From: Cyanobium sp. CZS48M
Lineage (GTDB): Bacteria; Cyanobacteriota; Cyanobacteriia; PCC-6307; Cyanobiaceae
Assembly: GCA_030373145.1 (NCBI GenBank)
Contig: JAUCZK010000011.1
Coordinates: forward strand, 1 to 64,000
Direction: 5' to 3'
Length of the DNA: 64,000 nt
Below, one piece after another: positions 33,588-42,119 of the stretch. The position numbers were made by a program, and so were the translations under genes. Position 1 is the stretch's first letter; each line of letters begins with the position of its first letter. The notes under the pieces were generated by a model. That model worked only from the letters and a program-made list of their open reading frames with translations. It was not told the DNA's origin and searched no databases.

Positions 33588-33988
33588 GTTTCTGCGATCC
33601 ATCCAGCCCGGATCCTGTCGTGATCGGCTGTGGTGACGGTGCCATGGAACCACTCCAGGAAGGCACCCCCCACCCCTCTCAATCCACGCTGCGGCAGGGT
33701 GACGTCAGCCTCCGGCTGTGCCCAGTTCAATGACTGCAGCTCCGCATTCAGATTGAGCAGTGACAGCGACAACAGGGCCGGACATTTTTCGCTCTCCTTG
33801 TAATCGGCGAGCACGCCATTGAAGAGGAAGCCGATCAGAAACACATTGGAGGTCACCAGACCGGCAAACAGGGGTGTCACCCGCAATACCTCCCAAACCT
33901 GGGAGATGGCCGCCAGCACCTTCAGGGCGGCCACGGGCAATAACAGCAGGAGCAGCCTCAACAGCATCCCGAGACAGCGCAGCAGCAT
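33575..33988 (-). CDS. Truncated DUF4239-like membrane protein
   Basis: From ATG 33988: a hydrophobic helix MLLRLLLLLLPVAALKVL, a second helix GLVTSNVFLIGFLFNGVLAD and YKESEKCP, which is the conserved start of DUF4239-like membrane proteins (about 270 residues). Here the product is only 137 residues and the tail does not look like the family. I infer truncation by an indel after ESEKCP. It converges with the baeRF gene with a 13-base overlap. Confidence 0.45.
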   Translation of the reverse strand: MLLRCLGMLLRLLLLLLPVAALKVLAAISQVWEVLRVTPLFAGLVTSNVFLIGFLFNGVLADYKESEKCPALLSLSLLNLNAELQSLNWAQPEADVTLPQRGLRGVGGAFLEWFHGTVTTADHDRIRAGWIAETQNW

Positions 33989-34191
33989 GGCGATAGGGGT
34001 CCTGCTCCCCGTGATGAACCAGGCCAGATCTACTCGCGGCGGTGCCGTGCCAAAGCCTCGCCATGAACCATCCGGCAGCCCCGTACCAGACCCATGGCAA
34101 CTGAAGACGATCAATGAGGGGGGACGTGAACGCCCCAAGACAGTGTGTACAACGAACTGGTTGAACCGCTCCTCAACCTGTCGGCAAAGAG

Positions 34192-34431
34192 TCAGTCGTT
34201 GAGCAGGTCGAAGATCGCCTTCTGCAGATCTTCCGACTGCTCCAGTTGATCGAACACCCAGGCCATCGCCGTGGCCGGTTCCTTGAACCCCAGCTCGGAG
34301 CAGAGCCTCTGAATGATGGAGGAATGCTCCATATAAAGGGAGAGATCGCTCACCTTCTGCACACTGAGGTGCCGGGTGGTCAGCGATCCGGTGGTGAGAT
34401 CTGAAGCGGTGGTGAGATCTGAAGCCTCCAT
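34192..34431 (-). CDS. Hypothetical 79-residue protein
   Basis: From ATG 34431: an N-terminal repeat (ASDLTT twice), then YMEHSSIIQRLCSELGFKEP, TAMAWVFDQLEQ and the end SEDLQKAIFDLLND. It is acidic and helical. The last 11 residues recur in the remnant at 25713. No known family. It lies just downstream of cbpM on the same strand (20 bases), so it may be cotranscribed with cbpA-cbpM. Confidence 0.5.
   Translation of the reverse strand: MEASDLTTASDLTTGSLTTRHLSVQKVSDLSLYMEHSSIIQRLCSELGFKEPATAMAWVFDQLEQSEDLQKAIFDLLND
34390..34425. repeat. Two tandem 18-base repeats
   Basis: GGTGGTGAGATCTGAAGC occurs twice back to back (34390-34407 and 34408-34425), and a diverged third unit may precede it. It encodes the ASDLTT repeats at the N-terminus of the hypothetical protein. 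Copy number may vary between strains. Confidence 0.85.
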
Positions 34432-34450
34432 GGCAACGGCCGTCCAGGCC

Positions 34451-34759
34451 TCATCGGGGCAACAAGCACTCTAATTCCCGCAGCCGCTGCTCCAAGGCCT
34501 CGATTTTCTCCAGGTAGGTGAGGGCCAGGGCCATCCCGGGGGGGTTGAGCCCGAAGGTGTCGCGCAGCTTCACCGCCCTCCGCGCCTGATGGACCACCCG
34601 GGTCTGGAAGCTCCAGCCCGTGGCGCCCTCCCTGGTTTCGAACACGCCGAACTCCACCAGCTCCACCAGCTCCTGATGGGCCAGGCCTGAGGCCGCCAGC
34701 AGCTCCGCTGATTCCACCGGGCTGTCGGCGTCCATGGGGATCAGGAGATCGTCAGGCAT
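34451..34759 (-). CDS. cbpM: Chaperone modulator CbpM
   Basis: CbpM binds the J-domain of CbpA and inhibits it. The 102-residue product from ATG 34759 has the MerR-like start LLAASGLAHQELVELVEFGV and EGATGWSFQTRVVHQARRAV, then LNPPGMALALTYLEKIEALE and a leucine-rich end. It overlaps the end of cbpA by 8 bases, the normal operon order. Confidence 0.88.
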   Translation of the reverse strand: MPDDLLIPMDADSPVESAELLAASGLAHQELVELVEFGVFETREGATGWSFQTRVVHQARRAVKLRDTFGLNPPGMALALTYLEKIEALEQRLRELECLLPR

Positions 34760-35669
34760 CGGTCGTCCCTCCGGTGAACTGCGGACGGGGCTGGAAGGTG
34801 GACGCCGTCGCCAGCTCACGATAGAGCTCCTGTTCACGCTCGCTGATCTGCGTGGGCATCACGATCTGCAGCACGGCATAGAGATCCCCCGCTCCCCCGC
34901 CCCGCTTCGGCAGCCCCTTACCGGCCAGCCGCAGTTTCTGGCCCGCCTGCGCGCCTGGCTTCACCGTCACCCGCACGCGGCCATCAAGGCTGGGCAGCTC
35001 GATCTGGGAGCCGAGGGCCGCCTCCCAGGGAGTCACCGGCAGCTCCAGATAGAGGTCATGACCCACCGGTCGGAACAGCTTGTGCGGCAGCACCTGGATG
35101 TGGAGGTACACATCGCCATCAGGGCCACCGCCGCTGCCGGGACCGCCGCGCCCAGGGATGCGCAGGCGCTCGCCATCGGTCACGCCCTGGGGGACCCGGA
35201 TGCGCACACTGCCGCCGCCCGGCCGCTCCAGGGTCACCTGGCTGCCGCGGGAGACCTCGTCGAGCGTCAACCGGGCCACGGCCTCCACGTCCTGGCCGCG
35301 GATCGGGAAGTCCACACCTCCCGCCTGGCGCCGTCGCTGGGAACTGCGGAATCCCATCTGCTCGAACAGCTCGGAGAGGTCCACCTCCTGGTGGGCCTGG
35401 CCCTGCCAGAAGCGTGTATCCCAGTCCGCCGGCGGCCGGAACTCCTCGCCGGGGTCATGGCGGCCCAGTTCGTCGTAGGCCTGGCGCTTCTCCGGATCGG
35501 AGAGGGTCTGGTTGGCCTCGCTGATCTCCTTGAAGCGCTCCTCAGCACCCGCCTCCTTGGAGATGTCGGGGTGGTACTGGCGAGCCAGACGCCGGTAGGC
35601 CTTCTTGATCTCCTCCTCACTCGCTCCACGCTCGATGCCGAGGGTCTCGTAGTAGTCCTTGAACTTCAT
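34752..35669 (-). CDS. cbpA: DnaJ-class co-chaperone CbpA
   Basis: 305 residues from ATG 35669. The J-domain spans residues 1-68 (KDYYETLGIERGASEEEIKK, with the HPD motif in YHPDIS). A linker follows, then two C-terminal beta-domains with VPQGVTDGERLRIPGRG and PHKLFRPVGHDLYLELPVTP. There is no zinc finger, which separates CbpA from DnaJ. It stimulates DnaK. The frame extends to 35819, but that part is not J-domain-like. It is divergent from the DNA ligase gene with 120 bases between. Confidence 0.93.
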   Translation of the reverse strand: MKFKDYYETLGIERGASEEEIKKAYRRLARQYHPDISKEAGAEERFKEISEANQTLSDPEKRQAYDELGRHDPGEEFRPPADWDTRFWQGQAHQEVDLSELFEQMGFRSSQRRRQAGGVDFPIRGQDVEAVARLTLDEVSRGSQVTLERPGGGSVRIRVPQGVTDGERLRIPGRGGPGSGGGPDGDVYLHIQVLPHKLFRPVGHDLYLELPVTPWEAALGSQIELPSLDGRVRVTVKPGAQAGQKLRLAGKGLPKRGGGAGDLYAVLQIVMPTQISEREQELYRELATASTFQPRPQFTGGTTDA

Positions 35670-35789
35670 CGGGCTGTCACAGCGGATGGCCGCAGGGCCT
35701 TGGCCCCCATCCTCCCGCGGGCGGCAGTGCGGGAGCGATCGGCCACGGCGCTTGCCAGGGTGAGGGTCGAACAGCTCGAGCGGCCGCCC

Positions 35790-37448
35790 ATGCGCGACTT
35801 CTGCGCCCTCTATGAGCAACTGGACCGCAGCCCCGGCACCACCACCCGGGTGGCGGCCCTGGAGGCCTATCTGCGCGCGGTGGATCCGGCCGATGGGGCC
35901 TGGGCGCTCACTCTGCTGCTCGGCAAGCGGCGCAAGCGGCTGATCACCGGCCGACGGCTGCGCGAGATCGCGCTTGCCGCCTCAACCCTGCCGGAATGGT
36001 TGTTCGACGACTGCCACGCCCAGGTGGGCGACAGTGCCGAGACGATCGCCCTGTTGCTGCCGCAGCTGGCCCTGCCCGAGTCCGAGCCGATCGAGCGGCC
36101 CCTGGCGGCGTGGATGGGGGAGCGGCTGCCCACGATCGCGGCGCTGGAGCCCGCCGTCCAGGCCGAAGCGGTGCTCAGCACATGGGCTTGCCTGCCGGAA
36201 GGCCAGGCCTTCCTGTTCAACAAGCTGCTCACCGGTGGCCTGCGGGTGGGGGTGTCCACCGGCCTGGTGACGCGGGCCCTGGCACGGGTGGCGGGGCTGG
36301 AGGAGGCCGAAATCGCCCAGCGTCTGATGGGGGGCTTCGAGCCCACACCCGAAGCCTTCCGCAGCCTGCTCGCCCCTGCGGCGGAAGGGTCGGCGGTGCC
36401 GGCAAGCCGGCCCTTTCCCTTCTTCCTGGCCAGCCCCCTCGATCCGGCCCTTCTGGAGGGCTGGGATCCCAGCCACTGGCGGGCGGAGTGGAAGTGGGAT
36501 GGCATCCGCGGCCAGCTGATCCGCCGCGCCGGCACCAGCTTTCTCTGGAGCCGAGGCGAGGAGCTGGTGAACGAGAGCTTTCCCGAGCTGGTGAGCCTGG
36601 GGGAGGCCCTGCCGGAGGGCACCGTGCTCGACGGCGAAGTGATTGTCTGGGATCCCGGCGAGGAGCGGCCCCACGGCTTCGGGGCCCTGCAGCGGCGGCT
36701 GGGCCGCAGGAGCGTGGGAGCGAGCCTGCGCCGCCAGTGCCCGATGGCCTTCATTGCCTACGACCTGCTCGAATCGGCCGGCGCCGATCGGCGCGACGAA
36801 CCGCTGCGGCGGCGCCTGGAGCGGCTGGAGGCACTGCACGATGCCGTGGCCCGCAGCGATCACCCGGAGCGGCAGCGCCTGCGCGGCTCAGCGGCCGTGC
36901 CCCTGGGCAGCTGGGAGGAGCTGGAGCGGCAGCGCGGCCGCGCCCGCGACGTGGGGGCCGAGGGGCTGATGCTGAAACGTCTGGAGTCGCCTTACCGGGT
37001 GGGACGCCGCCGCGGCGACTGGTGGAAGCACAAGCTCGAGCCGCTCCATCTCGATGCGGTGCTGCTCTACGCCCAGGCCGGCAGCGGCCGCCGCGCCAAC
37101 CTCTACACCGACTACACCTTCGCTCTCTGGAGCCACCCGCCGGGGAGCACCAGCCCCGACGAACCCCAACTGATGACCTTCGCCAAGGCCTACTCCGGCC
37201 TCAATGATGCCGAGATCACGGAGCTCGACCGTTGGATCCGCCGCCACACCACCGAGCGCTTCGGGCCGGTGCGGGCGGTGGAGCCCCTGCAGGTGTTCGA
37301 GCTTGCCTTCGAAGGTCTGCAGGCCTCGAAACGCCACAAGAGCGGCCTGGCGGTCCGCTTTCCGCGCATCGCACGCTGGCGCCGCGACAAACCAGCGGCT
37401 GAAGCCGATTGCCTCGCCACGGCCCTGCAGCTGTTGGAGGCACCCTGA
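35790..37448 (+). CDS. ATP-dependent DNA ligase (LigB/C type, ligase-associated system)
   Basis: 552 residues from ATG 35790. The adenylation motif is EWKWDGIRGQL (nucleophile Lys in K-x-DG), with LDGEVIVWD (motif III), GLMLKRL (IV) and WWKHKLEP (V). It has the N-terminal DNA-binding domain (about 1-200) of large bacterial ATP ligases. The long upstream frame to 34734 is antisense to cbpA and not ligase-like. The helicase gene follows after 20 bases. The two form an operon; the associated exonuclease and PdeM are elsewhere in the window. Confidence 0.93.
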   Translation: MRDFCALYEQLDRSPGTTTRVAALEAYLRAVDPADGAWALTLLLGKRRKRLITGRRLREIALAASTLPEWLFDDCHAQVGDSAETIALLLPQLALPESEPIERPLAAWMGERLPTIAALEPAVQAEAVLSTWACLPEGQAFLFNKLLTGGLRVGVSTGLVTRALARVAGLEEAEIAQRLMGGFEPTPEAFRSLLAPAAEGSAVPASRPFPFFLASPLDPALLEGWDPSHWRAEWKWDGIRGQLIRRAGTSFLWSRGEELVNESFPELVSLGEALPEGTVLDGEVIVWDPGEERPHGFGALQRRLGRRSVGASLRRQCPMAFIAYDLLESAGADRRDEPLRRRLERLEALHDAVARSDHPERQRLRGSAAVPLGSWEELERQRGRARDVGAEGLMLKRLESPYRVGRRRGDWWKHKLEPLHLDAVLLYAQAGSGRRANLYTDYTFALWSHPPGSTSPDEPQLMTFAKAYSGLNDAEITELDRWIRRHTTERFGPVRAVEPLQVFELAFEGLQASKRHKSGLAVRFPRIARWRRDKPAAEADCLATALQLLEAP

Positions 37449-37468
37449 ACAGCGAACTCCTTAGCGTG

Positions 37469-40072
37469 ATGAACGTTGTGGGCGAACGGCGTGGGTCTGC
37501 TCCACCAGGCCCCACAACCACCCGATCCGGATCCCCCGCCTTGGCCTCCCAGCCCGTTGCCCTCGTGCCGATCGAGGAGTGGTTCCGCCAGAAGGGCTGG
37601 CGGCCCCTGCCCTTTCAGCGCCAGTGCTGGAAGGCCTACCTGCGCGGGCAGAGCGGTCTGATCCAGGTGCCCACCGGCGCCGGTAAAACCTATGCGGCGG
37701 TGATGGGGCCGATCGCCTCGATGCTGGGGAACCCGGCGCCCGGCCTGCGCCTGCTCTATCTCACGCCCCTGCGCGCCCTCAGCCGCGATCTGGGCCTGGC
37801 GATCCGGGAGCCGATTGAGGCCATGGGCTGGCCGCTGACGCTGGGCATCCGCAACGGCGACACCGCCAGCAGCGAACGCAGCCGTCAGCTCAGGCAGCCG
37901 CCCCAGATCCTGATCACCACGCCGGAATCACTCTCGGTGCTGCTGGCCAACCGGGCGGCCCCACAGCTGTTTGCGGGGCTCGAAGCGGTGGTGCTGGATG
38001 AATGGCACGAGCTGATGGGCAGCAAGCGCGGCAGCCAGAGCGAGCTGGCCCTGAGCTGGCTGCGGGGCCAGCGCCCCGGGCTGCGCACCTGGGCAATCAG
38101 CGCCACCATCGGCAACCTGGAGGAAGCCGCTCGCGCGGCGGTGGGGGTTGGCGCCAGCGTGGAGCCCCTGCTGGTGCGAGCAAGGATGCGGCGGGGTACG
38201 GAGATCCGCAGCCTGCTGCCGGACAGCATCGACGGCTTCCCCTGGGCCGGCCACCTGGGCCTGCGCATGTACGAGGAGCTGGTGGCGGCCCTCGATCCGG
38301 CGGTGTCCACGCTGCTGTTCACCAACACCCGCAACCAGTCGGAGCGCTGGCACCAGTGCCTCCGCTACGCCTGCCCGGAAATGGAGGACGCCCTGGCCTT
38401 GCACCACGGCTCGATCGACCGCAGCGAGCGCGAAGCGATCGAGGCGGGGGTGAAGGCGGGCGACGTGCGCTGGGTGGTCTGCACCAGCTCCCTCGATCTG
38501 GGGGTCGACTTTCAGCCGGTGGAGCGGGTGGTGCAGATCGGCAGTGCCAAGAACCTGGCGCGCTTGCTGCAGCGGGCCGGCCGCTCGGCCCACAGCCCCG
38601 GAGGCACCTCCCAGGTGCTGTTCATGCCCACCAATGCGCTGGAGCTGCTGGAGGTGTCGGCGATGCGGCGGGGACTGGCCGAAGGGCTGGTGGAAACCCG
38701 CCGGCCGCCGCAGGCGCCGCTGGATGTGCTGCTGCAGCACCTCACCAGCCTGGCCTGCGGGCCGGGCTTCGAGCCGGAGCGGGAGCTGCAGCGGGTGCGC
38801 AGCAGCTGGAGCTACCGCAACCTCGATGAGTCCAGCTGGCAGTGGTGCCTGCGCTTCCTGGAGCACGGCGGCGACTGCCTCGGCGCCTACCCCCGCTTCC
38901 GCAAGCTGGAGCGGGAGCCCTGCTCGGCAGCGACCGCAAGGCCGGAGGCTTCGTTCCTCTACAAGGTCAAGGATCCCTCTATCGCCCGCCTGCACCGGTT
39001 GGGGATCGGCACGATCACCTCCAGCAGCTCCATCAGCGTCAAGGTGGTGCGCGGAGCCACCCTCGGCCATGTGGAGGAAGGGTTCGTCTCGCGCCTGAAG
39101 CCGGGTGATGTGTTCTTTTTCGCCGGGCGGCAGCTGGAGTTCGTGCGCCTGCGCGACATGACCGCCCTGGTGAAGGCCAGCACCCGCAAGAGCCGCACGG
39201 TGCCCGCCTGGGCCGGGGGCCAGATGGCCCTCTCAGATCTGCTCAGCGGTCATCTGCGCCGGGAAGTGCACCGCTGTGCCGGCGCCATCCAGGCGGCGGA
39301 TCCGGCGGCAGCCAGCGCAGAGGATCACCGACTCGACACGGCTGAACTGCGGGCCCTGGAGCCTCTGCTGCGCCGCCAGGCCGACCTCTCGCGCCTGCCG
39401 CGGGAGGATCAGTTCCTGGTGGAAGTGACCCGCAGCCGCGAGGGCAGCCACCTGTTCGCCTACCCCTTTGAGGGGCGCTTCGTGCATGAGGGGCTGGGCT
39501 TCCTCTGGGCCGGCCGCCTGACGCGGATCCAGTCGGCCACGATCACGGTGTCGGTGAATGATTACGGCTTCGAGCTGCTGGCCCCCCGCGGCTATCCCTT
39601 CGAAGCGCTCTACGAGGAATGGGGCGAAGCCCTGCTCGATCAGAGCGAACTCGAAGCCGATCTGGAGGCTTCGATCAACCTCTCCGAACTCTGCCGCCGC
39701 CGCTTCCGATCCATCGCCCAGATTGCCGGCTTAGTGGTGAATGGCTTCCCGGGGCAGAAAAAGAGCGGCGGCCAGCTGCAGATCAGCGCTGCCCTGCTCT
39801 TCGATGTCTTCAGCCGCCATGAACCCGGCAACCGCCTGCTGGAGCAGGCGCGCCGCGAAGTGATGGACGAGCAGCTGGAACTGGGGCGCCTGCGCCAGGC
39901 CCTCGAACGCCTCAGCCGCGCCCAGCGGCTGCTGGAGCGCACACCACGGCCGGGTCCCTTCGCGTTCCCGCTGCTGGTGGAACGCCTCAACAACCGCATG
40001 AGCAACGAGTCGGTGCTGGAGCGGGTGCAACGGCTGGTGGCCGAGGCCAGGACAGCGGAAGATCAAGACTGA
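37469..40072 (+). CDS. Ligase-associated DEXH-box helicase (Lhr-like)
   Basis: This superfamily 2 helicase of 867 residues has Walker A (VPTGAGKTYA), SRDLGLAIREP, TTPESLSVLL, DEXH box DEWHELMG, SATIGNLEEAA, and a C-terminal motif QRAGRSAHSPGG. A long C-terminal winged-helix part follows. ATG 37469 leaves 20 bases after the ligase stop. In other bacteria this helicase is cotranscribed with the ligase, MBL exonuclease and PdeM, and is proposed to act in DNA damage repair. Confidence 0.92.
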   Translation: MNVVGERRGSAPPGPTTTRSGSPALASQPVALVPIEEWFRQKGWRPLPFQRQCWKAYLRGQSGLIQVPTGAGKTYAAVMGPIASMLGNPAPGLRLLYLTPLRALSRDLGLAIREPIEAMGWPLTLGIRNGDTASSERSRQLRQPPQILITTPESLSVLLANRAAPQLFAGLEAVVLDEWHELMGSKRGSQSELALSWLRGQRPGLRTWAISATIGNLEEAARAAVGVGASVEPLLVRARMRRGTEIRSLLPDSIDGFPWAGHLGLRMYEELVAALDPAVSTLLFTNTRNQSERWHQCLRYACPEMEDALALHHGSIDRSEREAIEAGVKAGDVRWVVCTSSLDLGVDFQPVERVVQIGSAKNLARLLQRAGRSAHSPGGTSQVLFMPTNALELLEVSAMRRGLAEGLVETRRPPQAPLDVLLQHLTSLACGPGFEPERELQRVRSSWSYRNLDESSWQWCLRFLEHGGDCLGAYPRFRKLEREPCSAATARPEASFLYKVKDPSIARLHRLGIGTITSSSSISVKVVRGATLGHVEEGFVSRLKPGDVFFFAGRQLEFVRLRDMTALVKASTRKSRTVPAWAGGQMALSDLLSGHLRREVHRCAGAIQAADPAAASAEDHRLDTAELRALEPLLRRQADLSRLPREDQFLVEVTRSREGSHLFAYPFEGRFVHEGLGFLWAGRLTRIQSATITVSVNDYGFELLAPRGYPFEALYEEWGEALLDQSELEADLEASINLSELCRRRFRSIAQIAGLVVNGFPGQKKSGGQLQISAALLFDVFSRHEPGNRLLEQARREVMDEQLELGRLRQALERLSRAQRLLERTPRPGPFAFPLLVERLNNRMSNESVLERVQRLVAEARTAEDQD

Positions 40073-40125
40073 AGCGGAGAAGCCCAGCCTGGGCAGCGAG
40101 AGTGGGCGCCCCTGGGGCAGGTCCG

Positions 40126-41388
40126 ATGACCATGGAACTGGTGCTGCAGCTGCTGCTACTGGCGGGTTGGCTGGCGGCCTTCGCTCTGCTGGTGCTGCTG
40201 CTGGCGCTGGAACTCACCATGGGGCGTGCTCCGCGCCTGGGGGCCACGGAACTCACCCCCGCGAGCCCATCCACGGGCGCAGCTCAGGGTGGCGGCGGTG
40301 ACATCCTCAGCGTGATCGTGCCTGCCTACAACGAGGCGACCAGGATCAACGGCAGCGTGGGCGCGTTGCTGGCGAGCGAGCTGCAGGGGCTGAGCTGGCG
40401 CCTGATCGTGGCTGACGATGACTCCAGCGATGGCACCGTCGAGGGGCTGGAGGCGCTGATCAAGACCGGAGCCTTCCCGTCACCGCCCCTGGAGGTGCTG
40501 CGCTGCGGGCCACGCCCCGCCGGCGAGACCTGGAGCGGCAAGAACTGGCCGTGCAGCGAAGCGGTACGACTGCTGAGCCAGCGCCCCACTCCCGATCCGG
40601 ACCCCGCCGCCACGGAGTGGCTGCTGTTCATCGATGCCGATGTGACCGTGGCGCCGGCGGCCCTGGCCAGTGCCGTGGCCGAGGCCCGCCGCAGCGGGGC
40701 TGATCTGCTCACCCTCGCCCCGCGGATCCGCTGCGGCTGCCTGGCCGAATGGGTGGTGCAACCGATCGTGGTGGCGCTGCTGGGTCTGGGCTTTCCGATC
40801 GCCCGCGCCAACGATCCCGGCGACCCCACTGCCTTCGCGGCTGGCCCGTTCATGCTCTTCCGCCGCTCCAGCTATGAGGCCATCGGGGGTCATCGAGCCC
40901 TGGCGGCGGAGGTGGTGGAAGATCTGGCCCTGGCGCGGGCGATCAAGGAAAGGGGCCTCAGGCTGCGCTACATGCTCGGCATCGAGCTGCTGGAGCTGCG
41001 CATGTATCCCGATTTCAGCGCGCTCTGGGAGGGCTGGACCAAGAACTGGCATCTGGGCCTGAACCGCAACCCGCTGCTCACCCTTGCCAGTGGCGCCGTG
41101 GTTCTGGGCCTGTTCAGCGGCCCCTGGCTGCTGCTGCTGCTGGCGGGGCTGCAGGCGATCCAGCAACCGTTGGCCTGGCCATCACTGCTCACGCCGGCCC
41201 TGGTGGGAGTGGCCCTGCAGCTGGCGGTCAGGCTCTGGAGCCGCTGGCGCTTCGGCCTCGGCCTGCGCCACTGGTGGCTGGCCTGGCTGGGGGGGCTGGT
41301 GATTGGCGCGATCGCACCGTCATCGATCTGGAAAACGAGCACCGGCCAGGGCTGGACCTGGCGGGGCCGCTCCCTCAGGCCTTACTGA
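40126..41388 (+). CDS. Family 2 glycosyltransferase (HpnB/CruC-like)
   Basis: 420 residues from ATG 40126. An N-terminal membrane helix (LLLLAGWLAAFALLVLLLAL) precedes the GT2 core: SVIVPAYNEATRI, LIVADDDSSDGT, LLFIDADVTV, AGPFMLFRR and VVEDLALARAI (ED motif of the catalytic base). Two or three C-terminal helices follow. Layout matches membrane GT2 enzymes that glycosylate hopanoids or carotenoids; the acceptor cannot be determined. It follows the helicase by about 50 bases, and may be cotranscribed with it. Confidence 0.85.
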   Translation: MTMELVLQLLLLAGWLAAFALLVLLLALELTMGRAPRLGATELTPASPSTGAAQGGGGDILSVIVPAYNEATRINGSVGALLASELQGLSWRLIVADDDSSDGTVEGLEALIKTGAFPSPPLEVLRCGPRPAGETWSGKNWPCSEAVRLLSQRPTPDPDPAATEWLLFIDADVTVAPAALASAVAEARRSGADLLTLAPRIRCGCLAEWVVQPIVVALLGLGFPIARANDPGDPTAFAAGPFMLFRRSSYEAIGGHRALAAEVVEDLALARAIKERGLRLRYMLGIELLELRMYPDFSALWEGWTKNWHLGLNRNPLLTLASGAVVLGLFSGPWLLLLLAGLQAIQQPLAWPSLLTPALVGVALQLAVRLWSRWRFGLGLRHWWLAWLGGLVIGAIAPSSIWKTSTGQGWTWRGRSLRPY

Positions 41389-41455
41389 GCTTCTTGACGA
41401 TCCAGTTCATCAGCACCAGGGAGCCCACCAGGGCAATCAACAGGGCGATGGTCAT
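41375..41455 (-). CDS. 26-residue membrane microprotein candidate
   Basis: ATG 41455 to TGA 41375-41377 encodes MTIALLIALVGSLVLMNWIV and KKLSKA: one hydrophobic helix with a basic end, like many small photosystem or b6f subunits, though I do not recognise it. GAAGG lies nine bases upstream of the ATG. It overlaps the end of the glycosyltransferase gene, converging. Codon use looks natural, but the size alone could arise by chance. Confidence 0.4.
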   Translation of the reverse strand: MTIALLIALVGSLVLMNWIVKKLSKA

Positions 41456-41477
41456 GGGGAAAAGCCTTCTGAGGAGA

Positions 41478-41732
41478 TTATGTCGGGTCGCTGAGCAGGG
41501 AATCCATCAGCACGGTTCCATCGCGCAGCAGCCGCGCCACGGTGAGGTTGCTCACTGGTTGGTCATGGCCGCCCTCCAGCAGCCACTCGGCCATTTCCAT
41601 GCGCAACGCGTAGGCCTCTTCAAACAGTTCAAGGCTTTCAAGGGCGTGCAGGCGGCACTCAAGCCAGTGGCGGGTTTCGCCGGGAAGCTGGCGCTGGAGG
41701 CGTCGTCGAGTCACTGGGGGCTCTCCATCCAT
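41478..41732 (-). CDS. Small helical protein of unknown function
   Basis: 84 residues from ATG 41732: RRRLQRQLPGETRHWLECRL, HALESLELFEEAYALRMEM, AEWLLEGG and LTVARLLRDGTVLMDSLL. A compact, soluble, helix-rich protein, probably cyanobacterial. The frame extends to 42107, but that part looks antisense to a secreted gene. No family or partner identified. Confidence 0.5.
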   Translation of the reverse strand: MDGEPPVTRRRLQRQLPGETRHWLECRLHALESLELFEEAYALRMEMAEWLLEGGHDQPVSNLTVARLLRDGTVLMDSLLSDPT

Positions 41733-41819
41733 GGCTGAATCCTGGCGGAGCGCCCCGTCTTTGGTGTAGCAAGAGGAACACATCCGGTTGGACACTGGAC
41801 ACCGCTGGATGCCGCCGCC

Positions 41820-42089
41820 ATGAGCCACCGCTGCCTTGGGCCCGCCCTGGTGATGACCGCCCTGCTGGCGGCCGCCGCCGCGGCGAGGGCCGCCGCCGGC
41901 AGCCAGAACACCCGCCACGACTGCCGTCTCTGGCGCAGCAGCTACGGCCTGGAGCAGGTGGAGATCGCCAACCGCCTCGGTGCCGCCAACCTGCTCACAA
42001 AGGAGCACAACTTCGCGGTGGCCAGCCCCGGTGACACGCGCAGCCTCTACAACAGCTCCGATATCCGGCGTCTTTGCGCATTTCAGTGA
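41820..42089 (+). CDS. Small exported protein
   Basis: 89 residues: signal peptide ALVMTALLAAAAAARAAAG, mature part of about 60 residues with two cysteines (HDCRLWRS, RLCAFQ at the very C-terminus) and GLEQVEIANRLGAANLL. No family recognised. It lies tail to tail with the AAA-polyferredoxin gene. Confidence 0.55.
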   Translation: MSHRCLGPALVMTALLAAAAAARAAAGSQNTRHDCRLWRSSYGLEQVEIANRLGAANLLTKEHNFAVASPGDTRSLYNSSDIRRLCAFQ

Positions 42090-42119
42090 GCCCTCGGCGG
42101 CGGCCACTTATCCCGCCGC

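Noticed and set aside
34734-35789. Upstream extension of the DNA ligase frame by 352 codons
   Set aside because: Antisense to cbpA and unlike a ligase. The protein start at 35790 fits the family.
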